A DNA stretch of 19,870 bases from an uncultured Lachnospiraceae bacterium (GTDB lineage: Bacteria; Bacillota_A; Clostridia; Lachnospirales; Lachnospiraceae). The notes under the pieces were generated by a model, which had not been told where the DNA came from, did not search any database, and worked only from the letters and a program-made list of their open reading frames with translations. Both the position numbers and the translations under genes were made by a program. Of this stretch, positions 1 to 6,864 are shown piece after piece (positions within the stretch are counted from its first letter, which is position 1; each line of letters begins with the position of its first letter). The stretch covers positions 1 through 19,870 of the forward strand of contig CATLIP010000004.1 in NCBI GenBank assembly GCA_949957035.1, written 5' to 3'.

Positions 1-47
1 CAAAAATGTAAAAATATGTAAAAAAATGGAAATTTGGTTTTTCCAAG

Positions 48-118
48 TTTTCCACAATAGAACAGCCAAAAAAGGTGGAAAAACCACTGTTTTTTTTATT
101 TTATCCACATTTTCCACA
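48..118. promoter_or_regulatory. Cluster of DnaA-box-like 9-mers
   Basis: This AT-rich stretch holds one perfect DnaA-box consensus, TTATCCACA at 101-109. It is abutted by TTTTCCACA at 110-118, with another TTTTCCACA at 48-56. A one-mismatch copy, TTTTCCACC, lies on the minus strand at 74-82. Four such 9-mers in 71 bp next to A/T-rich runs is more than I would expect by chance. Such clusters occur at oriC and in DnaA-regulated promoters. No dnaA, dnaN or rpmH is visible in the window, so I do not call an origin. The rest of the first 269 bases shows no credible gene. Confidence 0.4.
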
Positions 119-269
119 TTAATTGCAGTGGATTTTGGGGATTACTCAGAGGAAAGAAAAGAACGAATGTTTTGTGAAGATATAATAAAAATGGAATTTT
201 GTCGAAAAAAATGGAAAAATGGGTTGACATGTGAGAAGTCAAAAAGCAGGAAGAAATTTTTTGAAAATG

Positions 270-298
270 TTTACACAATGATAAAAAGCGATTATAAT
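270..298 (+). promoter_or_regulatory. Sigma-A-type promoter for the DUF1858 gene
   Basis: A TTTACA -35 box (270-275) and a perfect TATAAT -10 box (293-298) are separated by 17 bp. Transcription would begin near 305, leaving a short leader before the ribosome-binding site AAAAGGAGG at 314-322. Confidence 0.7.
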
Positions 299-330
299 GG
301 AAACACTGAAGAGAAAAGGAGGCGTTATGA

Positions 331-552
331 ATGGCACAGGTTTCTAAAGACATGACTTTTGGTCAGCTTCTTGAGCAGTATTATGAGAAGTGTCCGAAGA
401 TTGTAGAAGTTTTGATGGAAGCAGGAATGGGCTGTATCGGATGTCCGCACTCACAGATGGAATCCATCGAAGAAGGCGCAATGGGACATGGCATAGATCC
501 GGATTTGTTGGTTGAAAAGCTCAATGCGACGATTCAGGCAGCAGGTGAGTAA
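331..552 (+). CDS. DUF1858 domain protein (redox-disulfide, hybrid-cluster-associated type)
   Basis: This 73-residue cytoplasmic protein has the compact helical fold expected of DUF1858 and carries the family's signature cysteine motif GCIGCP (a CxxC pair) at about residues 34-39. Family members are small redox or metal-linked proteins, often near hybrid-cluster or other anaerobic redox enzymes; the precise function is unknown. The length matches the domain, so the gene is complete. ATG 331 was chosen because AAAAGGAGG lies 8 nt upstream and a strong promoter precedes it. No redox partner is adjacent: the next gene, mecA, is convergent, and a long hairpin separates the two. The gene is probably monocistronic. 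Domain assignment is firm; physiological role is not. Confidence 0.88.
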   Translation: MAQVSKDMTFGQLLEQYYEKCPKIVEVLMEAGMGCIGCPHSQMESIEEGAMGHGIDPDLLVEKLNATIQAAGE

Positions 553-578
553 TTTTTGCAGCGGCCGTAAGAAAAGAC

Positions 579-633
579 AGAAGGGACTGCCAAAGTACAG
601 ATAAATCTTATCTATACTTTGGCAGTCCCTTCT
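579..633. terminator. Long-stem hairpin between convergent genes
   Basis: Arms of 26 nt (579-604 and 608-633) are complementary except for one position and leave a 3-nt loop. Flanking segments at 564-572 and 631-642 can extend the stem. The hairpin lies exactly between the ends of the DUF1858 gene and mecA, as a bidirectional terminator would. There is no classical U-tract on the plus strand; on the minus strand the exit side is moderately T-rich. Confidence 0.7.
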
Positions 634-676
634 TACGACGGCAAAAACTATGCCTGTGACTGCTGATGCAGATACA

Positions 677-1408
677 TTAGACTGCTGCAAGAGTCTGTAC
701 CGCATCTGAAACAACCATATCACAATGTTCCTCTAAAAATGCCAGAGTAGCCCCTGATGACACTTCCATAGATCCATATTCAGACAACATATTGCAAATA
801 CGGTTAAAATCATTAATTGTATGGTCCGACTGTGTAAGAGCCAGAATGTAGACATCTTCTTCCGCATCCTTATATAATGTATTGGAGCCGGAATAAATGG
901 TACTAAGCAAATGAACTGCCTTCAGGACACTATTCATCGTTGGGAACGAGAACAGGCGCAGAACATTCTTAGACGGTTCCGCGGGCGCTTCTTCTTTTCC
1001 TTCCTGTACAACGGAATTACCGAACTTTTCTTTCACCTTATCAATTAATTCCAGTAATGTATCAGCCCCCTCTAATTTATTAAGGACATCCTTCCTCGAA
1101 GAATCCCAATCGCTTCCAGACGATGGGGCAAACTTAGAAAAGCGTGTATCAAGCTCTTCCGGATCTTCGACCTTGGTAATTACTAACACGATGGAGTCGG
1201 CAGAAGCAGGTATGGCCTCTATCATCAGAGGCAGGTCTTCTGCTTCAAAACCAAATTCAAAAGCGGCTTGTTGCATCATATCGCGGAAAAGTGACTTAGC
1301 TTTCTCGGTTCCATAGGCCAGTTCGCTTAATTGAAGATGGCGGGCAGCAAGATCTGCACGAGTCAAAGTGCAGCGGATCTGATTGTCGTTTAATTTTTCA
1401 ATCTTCAT
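677..1408 (-). CDS. mecA: Adaptor protein MecA
   Basis: This 243-residue protein matches the adaptor MecA. In Bacilli, MecA binds targets such as the competence factor ComK through its N-terminal domain and delivers them to the ClpC AAA+ unfoldase through its C-terminal domain, acting in the cytosol. Seen here are the typical opening MKIEKLNDNQIRCTL, a conserved N-terminal domain to about residue 80, a charged low-complexity linker (about 110-155) and a C-terminal domain to the end. The length is usual for clostridial homologues. The ATG at 1408 is preceded on the minus strand by AGAAGGAAGTG. The promoter at 1432-1461 drives it, and the gene runs toward the shared hairpin at 579-633. The substrate in this organism is not deducible; competence control should not be assumed. 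Confidence 0.92.
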   Translation of the reverse strand: MKIEKLNDNQIRCTLTRADLAARHLQLSELAYGTEKAKSLFRDMMQQAAFEFGFEAEDLPLMIEAIPASADSIVLVITKVEDPEELDTRFSKFAPSSGSDWDSSRKDVLNKLEGADTLLELIDKVKEKFGNSVVQEGKEEAPAEPSKNVLRLFSFPTMNSVLKAVHLLSTIYSGSNTLYKDAEEDVYILALTQSDHTINDFNRICNMLSEYGSMEVSSGATLAFLEEHCDMVVSDAVQTLAAV

Positions 1409-1431
1409 ATTTCATCACTTCCTTCTAATGT

Positions 1432-1461
1432 AGTATAGCATAGAAAACCTTGAATGTTCAA
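1432..1461 (-). promoter_or_regulatory. Promoter of mecA
   Basis: On the minus strand, TTGAAC (1456-1461) and TATACT (1432-1437) are 18 bp apart, and a TG extends the -10 element. It lies about 24 bp upstream of the mecA start. Confidence 0.6.
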
Positions 1462-1488
1462 TAAAATAAGTATAAACTAAAAAAGTGC

Positions 1489-1517
1489 TTGCGTAAAGAG
1501 TTTTTATCGATTATAAT
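1489..1517 (+). promoter_or_regulatory. Promoter of the candidate structured RNA
   Basis: TTGCGT (1489-1494) and a perfect TATAAT (1512-1517) are separated by 17 bp. The predicted start near 1523-1525 coincides with the 5' arm of the closing helix of the RNA described next. The promoter is divergent from that of mecA. Confidence 0.6.
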
Positions 1518-1521
1518 ATAC

Positions 1522-1728
1522 AATATTAGAAGATAGTTTTCCCTGATGACTACGTTCTTAGAACAAAGGAGGGAGAATTTCTTAAATTAATTTTATTTCA
1601 TATACTACGAATCTATGAATCTATCAGAGACAGATCAGAGAAGAATCTGAAAACAGCCGTTTCGGGCAATTTTCACATGAACTATTAACATTGTATTAGA
1701 ATGCCGGGACTATCTTCTATCTAATATT
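1522..1728 (+). ncRNA. Candidate 6S-like structured RNA
   Basis: No convincing ORF occupies this ~205-nt segment, yet it has its own promoter and its ends pair. The 5' arm 1522-1536 (AATATTAGA then AGATAG) is complementary to 1710-1728 as 15 bp with a 4-nt bulge. A second helix GAAAA..GCC / GGC..TTTTC forms a hairpin in the 3' half at about 1649-1675. After the 5' arm comes TCCCTGA, resembling the conserved CCCUGA segment of the 6S central bubble. 6S RNA is about 190-200 nt, has base-paired ends that include the 5' start, and binds sigma-A RNA polymerase. Size, topology and promoter placement fit, but family membership is inferred by eye. An alternative is a long 5' leader of the gene at 1830. 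Confidence 0.5.
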
Positions 1729-1829
1729 GAGCTGTGGCGTATAAAGGAAATTGTATCACGGCATCTCCTTTTATCATTATATGCAATCTCAGCCGTAGTT
1801 ATCATCCGGCATATATAAGGAGGTCAGAC

Positions 1830-2045
1830 GTGGGGGATGAAGTTGATTTACAGAAGATGTTCAGAGAATTGACAGGATATGAGAATAACCAGGTAGACTT
1901 GAGGATTGACGGGATGCCTGCGAGTCCCATGCAGATTGTCCAAGCACATGTGATGCGTGAGGAACCTGCTTATATGAGAGACTATGTACTTAACGAAAAT
2001 GGCGATATCAAAGAGCTGTGGTTTACCAGTATTGAAAGCAACTGA
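1830..2045 (+). CDS. Small conserved-looking protein of unknown function
   Basis: I do not recognise this 71-residue acidic protein. It has no signal peptide, membrane segment or cysteine. It contains a short helical-looking start (VDLQKMFRELTG) followed by a mixed segment with RIDGMPASPMQIVQAHVM and a C-terminal strand-like DIKELWFTSI. GTG 1830 was chosen because a perfect AAGGAGG (1817-1823) lies 6 nt upstream; a longer frame opening at GTG 1734 has no ribosome-binding site. It follows the candidate RNA and may be expressed by read-through from the same promoter. The downstream GH18 gene has its own extended -10 promoter, so the two need not be co-regulated. Confidence 0.7.
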   Translation: MGDEVDLQKMFRELTGYENNQVDLRIDGMPASPMQIVQAHVMREEPAYMRDYVLNENGDIKELWFTSIESN

Positions 2046-2099
2046 TAACGAGAAATTTGCGAATACCCCGTAAAAAACAAGAAAATGTCGAAATAAGTA

Positions 2100-2128
2100 A
2101 TGACGTGCGCCGAGGGTTTTGTTATAAT
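2100..2128 (+). promoter_or_regulatory. Extended -10 promoter of the GH18 gene
   Basis: TGTTATAAT (2120-2128) is an extended -10 element. A weak -35, ATGACG (2100-2105), sits 17 bp upstream. The predicted start near 2135 gives a very short leader before AGGAGGTG at 2139-2146. Confidence 0.55.
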
Positions 2129-2150
2129 AAGGTCGAGTAGGAGGTGCAGC

Positions 2151-4445
2151 ATGGAGCAAAAAGGCAGAAGAAGCCGCACAACTTCAGACCGTAGAGGGAA
2201 TACAGGCGTGTTAAGGCCTAAGAATATAGATGGCACAGGAAGCCGTATTTCAGCAGAAGAACAGGCAGGAAGACAGCCGATGGGAAGGCAAAAGCCGGAC
2301 GAACAGTCTGGAGCAAGACTAAGAGCAGAGAGTCAGCCATATGGAAGGCAGAGGCCGGATGAGGAATCTGTCGGAAGAAGGAGTACTCAGAGCCAGCCGT
2401 TTGTGCGGAAGAAGACAGAGAACCGGTCATTTAGAAGCCAGAGCCAGCCGTTTGGAAGACAAAGCCAGGACGAAGAGACATCTGGCCGCCAAAGGACAGA
2501 GAGTTTATCATATGGAAGACAAAGATTGGATGGACAGCCGTCCGCAAGGAAGAGAGTGGACGAGCAGCCGTCCGGAAGGCAGAGACAGGACGAACAGTCA
2601 GGCGGAAGACAGAGACCGGATGGTCAGAGTATCCAGAGAATGCAGTCCAGAAGGGCGGGCAATGGAAAACCTGTAATGAGAAAGCAGCAATCCAGGCGGA
2701 GAAGAAAGAGGAACCTTGGAATTAAGATTGCGGCTTTGATTATATTTATAATTGCAATCGTTGCAGCAGCATTTTTATGGAAAAAATATAGTCCTTCAAA
2801 GAAAGAATATGATTTGAACAAATATTATGGAATTGAAAGCGAAGGGCAGGTTGCGATTACTGTAGATAATCAGGTTGTAAAACCTCATGGAATGATTGCG
2901 GACGGCAAGGCTTATGTCCAGTATGAGATTGTAAGAGATTACATCAATAGCAGATTTTACTGGGACCCCAACGAGAATGTTCTTTTGTATACCCTTCCGA
3001 AGGATATGGTCACTGTGGAAGTAGGAAGCAAGGACTATAATGTATCCAAGGAAAAGAAGAGCGAAGATTACGTCATTCTGAAAACTGAGGGAAGCACAGC
3101 ATATATTGCTTTAGATTTTATCCAGCAGTATACGAATATCGAGTATGAATTGTACAATGACCCGAACCGCTTGATGATTGTCAGCGATTGGGGAGAGATG
3201 ACTGTTGCGGCAGTGAAGAAGAATACCCAAGTGCGTTATCAGGGCGGGGTGAAGAGCCCTATTCTGACGCAGATTAAGAAGAAGGACGAAGTTACGATAT
3301 TAGAGGATGAAGGAGACTGGAAGAAGGTCCGTACCAAAGACGGATTTATCGGATACGTGAAGAGCAAAACTCTCAGAAAAGAAGAGAAGAAGGTTGTTTC
3401 AAGAGCCTTTGAAGAACAGGAATTTACAAGCATCAAGAAAGACTATACCATTAATATGGCATGGCATAATGTAACCAATGACGAGGCGAACAGCGTGGTA
3501 CTCCAGAGGATTGCAGACAGTAAGGGACTGACCACCATTGCTCCCACATGGTTCCATGTGGAGAATACGGATGGAAATATGAATTCTATCGCGTCGGCAG
3601 ATTATGTGAATTATGCACATCAGGCGAACATAGAAGTGTGGGCTACAATCCGTGATTTTGATGGAGGAATCAGCTCATATGAGGAATCATATGAATTGCT
3701 TCGGTATACTTCTAAGAGGGAGAGTCTGATTAATCAGTTGATGTCAGAAGCGTTGAGAGTTGGTATTGATGGTATTAATGTAGACTTTGAGAAGATTTCG
3801 GATGAATGTGGAGAGCATTATATCCAGTTTATACGGGAATTGTCTGTAAGATGCAGGCAGAACGGGATTGTGCTGTCGGTTGATAATTATGTGCCGAAGG
3901 GATACAATATGCAGTACAACCGTAAAGAGCAGGGAATAGTTGCGGATTATGTCATTATTATGGGATATGACGAGCATTATGGAGGTTCACCTGTTGCGGG
4001 GCCTGTGGCTTCTTATAATTTCGTGAAGGAAGGAATCGAAGAGACATTGAAGGAGGTTCCGGCCGAGAAGGTAATTAACGGGATTCCATTCTTCTCCAGA
4101 TTGTGGGAGGAGACGCCTAAGACGGCAGAGGAATTGGCTGAACAGCAGGGAACGGAAGCTGCCGAGTATGAGATGAAGGTAGACAGTCAGGCGTTCGGAA
4201 TGGCGGCAGCCAAAGCCAAGGTTGAGGAAGCTGGCGCGGAGCTTAGCTGGAATGATGAGCTGAGACAGAATTATGCTACATGGACAGTTGAGAATACCAC
4301 CTATGAGATCTGGCTGGAGGATGAGAAGTCTATTGAAGAGAAGCTGAAGCTTATGAAGGAGAATAAGCTGGCAGGTACGTCTGCATGGGCATTGGGACAG
4401 GAGAGTCCGGAAGTCTGGAACCTAATCCAGAAGTATGTGAATTAA
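2151..4445 (+). CDS. Membrane-anchored GH18 glycosidase with SH3b domain (SleL/YaaH-like)
   Basis: This 764-residue protein is predicted to be a type II membrane enzyme. Residues 1-185 are an Arg/Gln/Ser/Pro-rich, apparently disordered cytoplasmic tail with degenerate GRQRPDEQ-like repeats. A single membrane span lies at about 190-210. Outside come a copper-amine-oxidase-N-like or stalk domain (about 220-350), an SH3b domain (about 355-410) and a GH18 barrel to the end. The catalytic motif DGINVDFE at 540-547 keeps the acid Glu and has Asn in place of the second Asp, as in spore-cortex SleL/YaaH enzymes that cleave N-acetylglucosaminyl bonds of peptidoglycan. ATG 2151 follows AGGAGGTG at good spacing. 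Cell-wall hydrolysis is likely; whether it is sporulation-specific is not shown. Confidence 0.88.
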   Translation: MEQKGRRSRTTSDRRGNTGVLRPKNIDGTGSRISAEEQAGRQPMGRQKPDEQSGARLRAESQPYGRQRPDEESVGRRSTQSQPFVRKKTENRSFRSQSQPFGRQSQDEETSGRQRTESLSYGRQRLDGQPSARKRVDEQPSGRQRQDEQSGGRQRPDGQSIQRMQSRRAGNGKPVMRKQQSRRRRKRNLGIKIAALIIFIIAIVAAAFLWKKYSPSKKEYDLNKYYGIESEGQVAITVDNQVVKPHGMIADGKAYVQYEIVRDYINSRFYWDPNENVLLYTLPKDMVTVEVGSKDYNVSKEKKSEDYVILKTEGSTAYIALDFIQQYTNIEYELYNDPNRLMIVSDWGEMTVAAVKKNTQVRYQGGVKSPILTQIKKKDEVTILEDEGDWKKVRTKDGFIGYVKSKTLRKEEKKVVSRAFEEQEFTSIKKDYTINMAWHNVTNDEANSVVLQRIADSKGLTTIAPTWFHVENTDGNMNSIASADYVNYAHQANIEVWATIRDFDGGISSYEESYELLRYTSKRESLINQLMSEALRVGIDGINVDFEKISDECGEHYIQFIRELSVRCRQNGIVLSVDNYVPKGYNMQYNRKEQGIVADYVIIMGYDEHYGGSPVAGPVASYNFVKEGIEETLKEVPAEKVINGIPFFSRLWEETPKTAEELAEQQGTEAAEYEMKVDSQAFGMAAAKAKVEEAGAELSWNDELRQNYATWTVENTTYEIWLEDEKSIEEKLKLMKENKLAGTSAWALGQESPEVWNLIQKYVN
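2265..2640 (+). repeat. Degenerate coding repeats for an Arg/Gln-rich tail
   Basis: Within the GH18 gene, units of roughly 8-16 codons recur with the core (S/P)-(F/Y/S)-G-R-Q-(R/S)-x-D-(E/G)-(Q/E). At DNA level GGAAGGCAGAG or GGAAGACAAAG is followed by a CCGGATGA-like stretch. I count around ten imperfect copies by eye. They encode the N-terminal cytoplasmic region before the membrane span. Confidence 0.65.
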
Positions 4446-4471
4446 GAGTATATAGTTTATACACAGACAAG

Positions 4472-4524
4472 ATACCTCTTGTGGCTGCGATTAGGAGATA
4501 ATCAATGCTGCGGGAGGTATTTTG
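4472..4524 (+). terminator. Terminator after the GH18 gene
   Basis: ATACCTC at 4472-4478 pairs with GAGGTAT at 4514-4520. The stem extends inward to about 14 bp using several G-U pairs, and a TTTTGT tail follows. It lies 27 nt after the stop codon. Confidence 0.6.
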
Positions 4525-4549
4525 TATGATGCGCTGCCTGATGGCGGCA

Positions 4550-4582
4550 GAATGATAAAAAGCAGTGGGTTATTCTTTTTTT
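4550..4582 (+). terminator. Possible second terminator with strong T-run
   Basis: AGAATgATAA (4550-4559) can pair with TTATTCT (4570-4576), and the T-run continues to 4582. The stem is AT-rich and weak, so this may only back up the preceding hairpin. Confidence 0.35.
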
Positions 4583-4600
4583 GGTTAGAATTAACAATAT

Positions 4601-4638
4601 TGATTAGTCAAGGGTACTATGTTATTTTTAACTAATCA
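4601..4638. promoter_or_regulatory. Inverted repeat upstream of the membrane-tethered sigma factor
   Basis: TGATTAGT (4601-4608) and ACTAATCA (4631-4638) are exact 8-bp inverted repeats around a possible weak promoter (TTGATT at 4600-4605, TATTTT at 4623-4628, 17 bp apart). This could be an operator. It lies 72 bp before the sigma-factor start. The rest of the 264-base gap before that gene shows no ORF. Confidence 0.3.
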
Positions 4639-4709
4639 TTTGATAAAAACAGCCAATGAAGGTATACGGTGAAATATGAGGAAAAAAGGTAAGGTGTGAT
4701 ATCAAAGAA

Positions 4710-6776
4710 ATGGAAGTGACGGATGAGAGGATAATAGATGTATTAAAGAGGGATTCACAAAAGGGAATTGTGCTTTTAATGGAGAAATATACGGCGTTAC
4801 TTTGGCATGTGAGTTCTCTCTATGTGAAGAACCCGGAAGATATCAAGGAATGTGTTAATGATGCTTTTTCGGAGTTTTATTTTCAGAGGAAACGCTTTAA
4901 CCCTAAAAAATCTTCGTTGTCAGCTTACTTGACGGCAATTGTACGAAACAGGTCTGTGTCTCTCTACAGAAAGGAACAGAGGGAGAATCGCTGGCGGGAT
5001 GATACTCTTGTTGAAAAATTGGCGGGGGGAGGTGATTCCCAGATTGAGAAGGCAGAATTGCGGGCGGATATGGAACGTGCTATGGAATCGCTGAAGCCAA
5101 ACGAACTGCAGATAATAAGGATGAAATATTACGATGGGATGTCAGTGCGGGAGATAGCAGATTCTCTGAATTTGTCCTATGAGACGGTGAAGAAACGCCA
5201 TCAGAGGAGCGTACTGAAACTGGGACAGAGCCTAATGCTTGCGTTTGTGTTGATATTTATACTTACAGCTTGTGCATATGGAGTTCTGCGTTATCTTGAC
5301 GTTATTCCGCCTATTGGGATGTGGACATGGCCGTGGCAAGAGGGAGAAATGGAGGAACCCGAGAAAGAACCGGACGATGACACCGGGATTGGAGAGGTTC
5401 AGGAGCTTCATCTGGATAATACGGCCGGAGAGGGAATAGGGCAGAAACCGAATATTGATTTACCGGTAGAAGAGCCTTTTGCTGAATTTTCATCTGAGAC
5501 GCCCCCAATGGGTCTGTCGCCGGAAGCGCCAAAGGAGACTGTGGACAGAACGTCTGACGTTCTGGAAGAATACACAGTAGTTCCCGGATATGGGGTTAAT
5601 GAGAACCCAAAAGAGCCTGTTTATGTATTGGCGGAGCAAAAATCTGTGGAGAATGAAGAGTATAGCCTGACATTGGAAGAAGTACATTATATCAACCATA
5701 AGATAACGGTGAAACTCAGTCTTTTCCTGAAAAAGGATGTAGAAGACTATTGGGATTATATGGAAGATAAGATAGATTTGGCATTTCTTACGTTTCAGGA
5801 AAATATCCTGGAAGAAGATTATCACTCAAGTACTACGATAGATTCTCATACAACTTCGTCGATTTACAGATTTGAAAATGTTTCGCTTCCATACAATGAA
5901 CAGGAAATTGAGAATATGTGTATTCAATTTACAGATGGTGACAGTATCTTTTTTGACATGGTATCCATGGAACAGGAAAAGGTGACAGGGTATCCTTATC
6001 AAATAGGGGATTTGGGTGGGATATTGGCGATACCGCGGTTAGAAGACGGGACGTTAATTATTGCCATCCACCCATTAGATGATGAGGATGAGTTTCGGAT
6101 TATTCCGGCGATTGTTGCGGAAGAGTTAGGTTCCGCTCCGAAAGATATCATAACAATAACAGGAGAAGACAAAACGGTATATCCGGGAGAATGTATCAGG
6201 TATCATCCAAGAGGAGAAGAAACGTATTTCGAGTGGAATTTTGGTAAGGTGAAACCGGGCAGTTATACCTTGAATATTCCGTGGATATATTTTAAAGCAA
6301 AGATAACTGAGGAGATTGACATACCTTTTGACCCCATAAAACGTTCATGGGAGGATAAGGAATATCAAGTGACTGGAGGAAGTATACAGATTAAGGACTT
6401 GATACCTATCGATGAGAAGCCAGAGTGTTTTCCTGATTATTTGTGGACTGATTCCTCTCCGATTATAAGAAACTGGAGTCTTCGTTTTGGATATTCTTCG
6501 GATATTCCGGATTGTTCGCTTGCTTGCATGTATGGCTTGTTTTGTGAGATAGAATGTTATTATCCAGACATGCATGATAATCCGAATAATTTGTCTGAAT
6601 ACAAGCTGTCTTTCGTACCAGAGGATGGAGAGGCCGAGAGGCTAGAGTATGTTTTAATGATTAATACAGAACTGGCGAATCCAGAGAGTATGCGGTTATT
6701 TATCGAAGGAGGGTCGGTCAATTATAGATGGAATCACAGTTTTGAGATTCCGTTTACCATTGAGGAAAATAATTAA
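4710..6776 (+). CDS. ECF-type sigma factor fused to a membrane span and large ectodomain
   Basis: This 688-residue protein begins as a sigma-70/ECF factor. A sigma2 region lies at about 15-90 and a sigma4 helix-turn-helix at about 125-170 (LKPNELQIIRMKYYDGMS and then VREIADSLNLSYETVKKRH). A hydrophobic span follows at about 175-195, then an acidic, proline-rich linker (about 205-290) and about 400 residues of beta-rich ectodomain resembling DUF4179/DUF5643-type domains of anti-sigma-like proteins. Known ECF systems usually split sigma and membrane anti-sigma into two genes; here both would sit in one chain, implying membrane tethering and perhaps proteolytic release. The frame is continuous, so this is not an obvious sequencing fusion. 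ATG 4710 has only a weak upstream AAGGTAAGGTG. The LTAC at 185-188 is lipobox-like but internal. Confidence 0.78.
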   Translation: MEVTDERIIDVLKRDSQKGIVLLMEKYTALLWHVSSLYVKNPEDIKECVNDAFSEFYFQRKRFNPKKSSLSAYLTAIVRNRSVSLYRKEQRENRWRDDTLVEKLAGGGDSQIEKAELRADMERAMESLKPNELQIIRMKYYDGMSVREIADSLNLSYETVKKRHQRSVLKLGQSLMLAFVLIFILTACAYGVLRYLDVIPPIGMWTWPWQEGEMEEPEKEPDDDTGIGEVQELHLDNTAGEGIGQKPNIDLPVEEPFAEFSSETPPMGLSPEAPKETVDRTSDVLEEYTVVPGYGVNENPKEPVYVLAEQKSVENEEYSLTLEEVHYINHKITVKLSLFLKKDVEDYWDYMEDKIDLAFLTFQENILEEDYHSSTTIDSHTTSSIYRFENVSLPYNEQEIENMCIQFTDGDSIFFDMVSMEQEKVTGYPYQIGDLGGILAIPRLEDGTLIIAIHPLDDEDEFRIIPAIVAEELGSAPKDIITITGEDKTVYPGECIRYHPRGEETYFEWNFGKVKPGSYTLNIPWIYFKAKITEEIDIPFDPIKRSWEDKEYQVTGGSIQIKDLIPIDEKPECFPDYLWTDSSPIIRNWSLRFGYSSDIPDCSLACMYGLFCEIECYYPDMHDNPNNLSEYKLSFVPEDGEAERLEYVLMINTELANPESMRLFIEGGSVNYRWNHSFEIPFTIEENN

Positions 6777-6790
6777 AAGTATGGAATATT

Positions 6791-6864
6791 TTGTCCCTTT
6801 TTGTCCTCCCTAAGCGAATATAAATAGTAAGAGAGAATTCGCTTGCGTGGGAGGAAATGGGATG
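6791..6864 (+). promoter_or_regulatory. RNA hairpin sequestering the ribosome-binding site of the next gene
   Basis: CCTCCC (6805-6810) plus AAGCGAA (6812-6818) pair with TTCGCTT (6838-6844) plus GGGAGG (6849-6854), giving 13 bp around a 19-nt loop. Further pairing of CCC and TTT upstream with AAA and GGG beside the start codon is possible. The GGGAGG buried in the stem is the only ribosome-binding site of the gene starting at 6862. No T-run follows, so a terminator is unlikely. Confidence 0.55.

Noticed and set aside
26..355. 109-codon plus-strand frame at the left edge
   Set aside because: It is AT-rich with no family resemblance, lacks a ribosome-binding site, covers the DnaA-box cluster and a promoter, and overlaps the well-supported DUF1858 start in another frame.
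1734..1829. Upstream extension of the small protein at 1830
   Set aside because: The GTG at 1734 has no ribosome-binding site and the added residues look non-coding, while GTG 1830 has a perfect AAGGAGG.
5262..5273. LTAC in the sigma fusion as a true lipobox
   Set aside because: It follows about 180 cytoplasmic residues, so the main product cannot be a lipoprotein. An internal start at codon 176 lacks a good ribosome-binding site and a basic n-region.
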